A stretch of DNA of 8,599 nt from Acidobacteriota bacterium (GTDB taxonomy: Bacteria > Acidobacteriota > Terriglobia > Terriglobales > Acidobacteriaceae). Positions 5,812-8,599 of this stretch are shown in pieces (position 1 is the stretch's first letter; the number at the start of each line of letters is the position of its first letter). The position numbers and the translations under genes were made by a program. The notes beneath the pieces were generated by a model that saw nothing but the letters and a program-made list of their open reading frames with translations, was not told where the DNA came from and searched no databases. The DNA lies in assembly GCA_021798235.1 (NCBI GenBank), contig JAJZMO010000138.1, positions 1-8,599 of the forward strand, in the 5' to 3' direction.

Positions 5812-7080
5812 ATGGCCGACGTTCACGCGCGATTCACGCTGACCATGCTGCTTGGCACCCCGGTGACGGATGCGACGGGAAAGCTGCGCGGCAAGGTGAA
5901 AGACGTGGCGGTGGCAACCGGCGCCGATGCAGGAAGGGTGGCGGGGCTGGTGGTGAAGAATCGGGACGGGCTGCAGGTGGTGACGTTAGCCGACTTACGG
6001 CGGACACCGAGCGGGGCGCTGGAGCTGCGTACGGGAGCGCAACTGCGGCCACTGACCGAGGAAGAGAGCTTTCTGCTGCTGCGGCAGGATCTGCTGGACC
6101 GGCAGATTATCGACGTACACGGGCGCAAGGTGGTGCGCGTGAACGACGTGGATCTGGAGTGGTCGAATCAGGAACGGGGTACGACGGGGTATCAGGAACA
6201 CCTGCGGGTGACCGGAGTGGCGGTGGGGTTGCGCGGCGCGCTTCGGAGGCTGCTGCTGGGCCTGATGCCGCAGTCGACGATCGATGCTATTGCGCGGAAG
6301 GTGCCGCAGCGGAGCATTCCATGGGAGTTTGTCGACATCGTGGAGGTGGACCCGGCGCGGCGGGTGAAGCTGAAGATCGAGCACGAGCGCCTGGCGCGGC
6401 TGCATCCATCGGATATCGCCGATATTCTCGAGGATCTTGCTCCGGCTGAACGCGAGGCCCTGCTGACAAGTCTGGACGAAGAGCTGGCGGCGGATGCACT
6501 GGAAGAAGTGGATCCGAAGCTGCAGAAGGTGCTACTGCAAGCGCTGGATTCGGAGACGGCGGCCGGGATCGTGGAGGAGATGGATCCTTCAGCGGCGGCC
6601 GATCTGCTGGCGGATTTGAGCGAGGAGCACTCGGAAGCGATTCTGGGCGAAATGGATCCGGAAGAGCGGCAGGAAGTGGAAGAGCTGCTGGAGTTCCGGG
6701 AGGATTCGGCGGCCGGTCGCATGACGACCGAGTATGTCGCAGTGCCGCAGGATGCTGCGGTGGCTGACTGCATTACGGCGCTGCGGGAATTTGAGGGGGA
6801 TCCGGAGACGATCACCGAGATCTATCTGCTGGGTCCGCACGATGTGCTGATGGGCGTGGTGCCGCTGGCGCGGCTGGTGCTGGCCCAGGAAGAGACGCGG
6901 GCGCAGGTGCTGACTGAGCCGCGGATGATCACCTGCGAGCTGGACGCACATCAGAACGACGTGGCCGAGCTATTCGACAAGTACAATCTGAGAGCGCTGC
7001 CGGTGGTGGACAAGCAGCGGCGGCTTGCGGGCGTGATTGAGGCCGATCACGTAATTGCGTTTCTGCGCGAAAGCCGCTGA
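5812..7080 (+). CDS. PRC-barrel / MgtE N-domain / CBS-pair soluble protein, probable divalent-metal sensor
   Basis: This 422-residue protein has no membrane segment. Residues about 12-62 form a PRC-barrel (LLGTPVTDATGKLRGKV at its start), and about 92-150 look like a second, diverged PRC-type barrel. Residues 195-300 match the MgtE N-terminal superhelix, beginning LHPSDIADILEDL and containing helical repeats such as EEVDPKLQ, EEMDPSAAADLLADL and GEMDPEERQEV. AGRMTTEYVAVPQ (301-313) opens a CBS pair that runs to the C-terminus (second CBS about 370-420, RALPVVD at 394-400). In MgtE the N and CBS domains bind Mg2+ and gate a fused five-helix channel; that channel is absent here, and the gene ends cleanly after the CBS pair. 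The downstream NRAMP transporter is the obvious partner (inference). I chose ATG 5812; a TTG at 5806 would add two residues. Neither has a clear Shine-Dalgarno. Confidence 0.9.
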   Translation: MADVHARFTLTMLLGTPVTDATGKLRGKVKDVAVATGADAGRVAGLVVKNRDGLQVVTLADLRRTPSGALELRTGAQLRPLTEEESFLLLRQDLLDRQIIDVHGRKVVRVNDVDLEWSNQERGTTGYQEHLRVTGVAVGLRGALRRLLLGLMPQSTIDAIARKVPQRSIPWEFVDIVEVDPARRVKLKIEHERLARLHPSDIADILEDLAPAEREALLTSLDEELAADALEEVDPKLQKVLLQALDSETAAGIVEEMDPSAAADLLADLSEEHSEAILGEMDPEERQEVEELLEFREDSAAGRMTTEYVAVPQDAAVADCITALREFEGDPETITEIYLLGPHDVLMGVVPLARLVLAQEETRAQVLTEPRMITCELDAHQNDVAELFDKYNLRALPVVDKQRRLAGVIEADHVIAFLRESR

Positions 7081-7108
7081 CAGCGCGTGATATGTTCGCT
7101 GTGGGAGC

Positions 7109-7114
7109 AGGAGG
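7109..7114 (+). promoter_or_regulatory. consensus Shine-Dalgarno directing a leader frame before the NRAMP gene
   Basis: AGGAGG lies six bases before the ATG at 7121. It is the only strong ribosome-binding site between the two metal genes and points to the 20-codon frame, not to the transporter ATG at 7177. Confidence 0.6.
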
Positions 7115-7120
7115 CTGAGA

Positions 7121-7183
7121 ATGGCAACCTTCCGGCTCTCCGTATTCCAACTGACAAGCGAGCCTGATACGAGTCGATGCTGA
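7121..7183 (+). CDS. candidate leader peptide overlapping the NRAMP gene (20 codons)
   Basis: The ATG at 7121 follows AGGAGG at ideal 6-base spacing. The frame encodes 20 residues, including SEPDTSRC at the C-terminus, and stops at TGA 7181-7183, seven bases inside the transporter gene. The transporter ATG (7177) has no recognisable Shine-Dalgarno, and an in-frame TGA at 7165-7167 prevents any upstream extension. Its translation may therefore depend on ribosomes finishing this frame. The Glu-Pro-Asp tract recalls the EPDP run at the start of the enterobacterial MgtL leader peptide, where acidic/proline runs destabilise ribosomes at low Mg2+; here it is shorter and late in the peptide. A rival view is that these codons are the transporter's real N-terminus, separated by a one-base frameshift. 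Confidence 0.45.
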   Translation: MATFRLSVFQLTSEPDTSRC

Positions 7184-8427
7184 AGCGCTGGAGAACCCGG
7201 ATTCTGCTGTTCCTTGCTGTGCTGGGACCGGGCTTTATCACGGCCAATATCGACAACGATCCGAACGGGATTTTTGTGTACTCGCAGGCGGGTGCTCAGT
7301 TTGGGTACGCGCTGCTGTGGACGATTTTGCCGGTGACGCTGGCGCTGATCGTGATCCAGGAAATGTGCGCCCGGATGGGTGTTGTGACGGGCAAAGGGCT
7401 GAGCGACCTGATCCGGGAAGAATTCGGGCTGCGGATCACTTTCATCATGATGCTGCTGCTGGTGGTGGTGAATTTCGGCAACGTAATTGGGGAGTTTGCC
7501 GGGCTTGCGGGCAGCCTGGAGCTATTTCATCTGACGAAGTATGTGTCTGTACCGCTTTGCGCGGCGCTAGTTTGGCTGCTGGCGGTGAAGGGCGATTACA
7601 AGAACGTGGAGAAGATCCTGCTCACTGGATCACTGTTTTACATCGCTTACGTGGCGACGGGGATTCTGGCGGCGCCGCACTGGCATTTGTCGCTGATGAA
7701 GACGGTGACGCTACCGCATGCGGCGGAGTGGCGGCAGGCGGGTTACCTCTTCATGGTGATCAGCATCATCGGCACGACGATCGCGCCGTGGATGCAGTTT
7801 TACCTGCAGTCGTCGGTGGTGGAGAAGGGAATCCGGGTGCAGGACTACGCGGCGTCGCGAGCCGACGTGGTGGTGGGGTCGTTTTTCACCGATATTGTGG
7901 CGTGGTTTATTATCGTGGCCTGCGCGGCGACATTGTGGGTGCATGGGATGGGCGCGATCAAGATTCCGTCTGACGCGGCGGTGGCGATGCGGCCGCTGGC
8001 GGGCAACTACGCGTTTCTGCTGTTTGCCTTCGGATTGTTTAACGCGGCGTTTTTCGCGGCGTCGGTGCTGCCGCTTTCGACGGCTTACACGGTGTGCGAG
8101 GGGCTGGGGTTCGAGTCCGGCGTGGACAAGCGCTTTAAGGAAGCGCCGGTTTTCTACTGGCTCTACACGCTGCTGATTGTGGGCGGGGCGGCGGTGGTGC
8201 TGATTCCGAATTTTCCGATTGTCGAGTTTTCGATCTTCTCGCAGGCGCTGAACGGGATTCTGCTGCCGGTGGTGGTGATCTTCATGCTGCTTCTGATCAA
8301 CCGGCGGGATTTGATGGGCGAGTATACGAATTCAAAGTGGTTCAATGCGGTGGCCTGGGTGACGGCGGTGGTGGTGACGGTGCTGTCCGTGATCCTGATG
8401 GTGCAGACGGTGCGGCAGGGGATTTGA
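7177..8427 (+). CDS. NRAMP-family divalent metal transporter, divergent (possibly Mg2+-type)
   Basis: This is a 416-residue integral membrane protein with about 11 helices (roughly 8-27, 44-64, 88-113, 122-137, 147-166, 188-212, 232-256, 275-302, 324-343, 353-375, 388-411). The opening LGPGFITANIDNDPNG and QAGAQFGYALLW, then QEMCARMGVVTGKGLSDLIRE, identify the NRAMP/SLC11 fold. By manual alignment the metal-site motifs are altered. The helix-1 DPGN is DPNG (28-31), so the second ligand Asn becomes Gly, with an extra Asp26. The helix-6 A-x-x-M-P-H is T-T-I-A-P-W (200-205), losing the soft methionine ligand and the histidine. The helix-3 acidic pair D..E reads GEFAG (105-109), keeping one acid. 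Loss of the methionine is expected in NRAMP-related magnesium transporters, so Mg2+ or another hard cation is more likely than Mn2+/Fe2+ (inference). It follows the MgtE-N/CBS gene by 96 bases and is probably co-transcribed with it. Confidence 0.9.
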   Translation: MLKRWRTRILLFLAVLGPGFITANIDNDPNGIFVYSQAGAQFGYALLWTILPVTLALIVIQEMCARMGVVTGKGLSDLIREEFGLRITFIMMLLLVVVNFGNVIGEFAGLAGSLELFHLTKYVSVPLCAALVWLLAVKGDYKNVEKILLTGSLFYIAYVATGILAAPHWHLSLMKTVTLPHAAEWRQAGYLFMVISIIGTTIAPWMQFYLQSSVVEKGIRVQDYAASRADVVVGSFFTDIVAWFIIVACAATLWVHGMGAIKIPSDAAVAMRPLAGNYAFLLFAFGLFNAAFFAASVLPLSTAYTVCEGLGFESGVDKRFKEAPVFYWLYTLLIVGGAAVVLIPNFPIVEFSIFSQALNGILLPVVVIFMLLLINRRDLMGEYTNSKWFNAVAWVTAVVVTVLSVILMVQTVRQGI

Positions 8428-8599
8428 AGAGTGGATGGCGCCAGCCGCGCGGGGGTGCTGGCCGCTTCGGCGCAAAGACCGAGCTTTTCCGAATTTTCAA
8501 GGCGTTACGGGCAAATTTTTCGAGGCGAGAGAACAAAAAGACTTTGACGCCCCCCCATCCATTTTGTGGGGAAGTGATTGATTCTATGAGAGCGACTAG
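8428..8599. other. non-coding tail after the NRAMP gene
   Basis: I find no gene in these 172 bases. A 6-bp stem (GCCAGC/GCTGGC, about 8442-8463) follows the stop codon but lacks a T-run, so no clear terminator is visible. An ATG at 8586, preceded by GGGGAAG at a long spacing, runs open to the window edge for four codons. It could begin a further plus-strand gene, but this cannot be judged here. Confidence 0.4.

Noticed and set aside
5515..5842. Open frames of about 100 codons on both strands in the divergent intergenic region
   Set aside because: No Shine-Dalgarno, low-complexity translations, no recognisable family, and both run into the start of the downstream gene. They fit an unconstrained GC-rich spacer better than a gene.
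5812..7080. Reading the PRC/MgtE-N/CBS gene as a truncated or frameshifted MgtE
   Set aside because: The gene ends neatly after the second CBS motif. No remnant of the MgtE channel follows in any frame; the next coding sequence is an intact NRAMP transporter.
8540..8599. A promoter and start of a new gene at the right edge (TTGACG at 8544, ATG at 8586)
   Set aside because: No -10 hexamer lies at the right distance and only four codons are visible, so neither can be supported.

Overview
The window looks like chromosomal DNA of a GC-rich soil-type bacterium. The best guess is Acidobacteriota (class Terriglobia), based on gene style, composition, and the combination of an orphan zf-HC2 membrane protein, class 1B-type PyrD, OtsBA, and a PRC/MgtE-N/CBS protein beside an NRAMP transporter. 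This is an inference from remembered family likeness, not from a search. No rRNA, tRNA, CRISPR array, insertion sequence or phage gene is visible, and the base composition is uniform, so it reads as core or near-core chromosome rather than a mobile island.

Layout from left to right. Bases 1-582 hold the C-terminal part of a metallo-beta-lactamase-fold hydrolase of YycJ/WalJ type, cut by the window edge. A small membrane protein with an anti-sigma-like HxxxCxxC motif follows (684-1148). It converges on pyrD (1216-2166, minus) across a shared hairpin terminator (1173-1198). Divergent from pyrD is the trehalose operon otsB-otsA (2350-4610, plus), whose genes overlap by one base. otsA converges across a second hairpin (4625-4651) on a minus-strand operon encoding a GHKL anti-sigma kinase and a STAS anti-anti-sigma protein (5487-4679), joined by a 4-base overlap. 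A 324-base divergent intergenic region follows.

The right third (5812-8427, plus) is the most interesting part. The first gene encodes a soluble protein with two PRC-barrel-like segments, the MgtE N-terminal superhelix and a CBS pair, but no MgtE channel. It is followed by an 11-helix NRAMP-family transporter whose metal-site motifs differ from the transition-metal type: DPNG replaces DPGN, and T-T-I-A-P-W stands where A-x-x-M-P-H is expected. Between them lies a 20-codon open reading frame with a consensus Shine-Dalgarno. It contains Glu-Pro-Asp and ends seven bases inside the transporter gene, which has no evident Shine-Dalgarno of its own. My hypothesis is a divalent-metal (probably Mg2+) uptake unit in which an MgtE-type cytosolic sensor serves a different transporter fold, with translation of the transporter coupled to a leader peptide.

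The other genes are housekeeping or stress functions: pyrimidine synthesis, trehalose osmoprotection, and a partner-switching module that probably controls a sigma factor located elsewhere.
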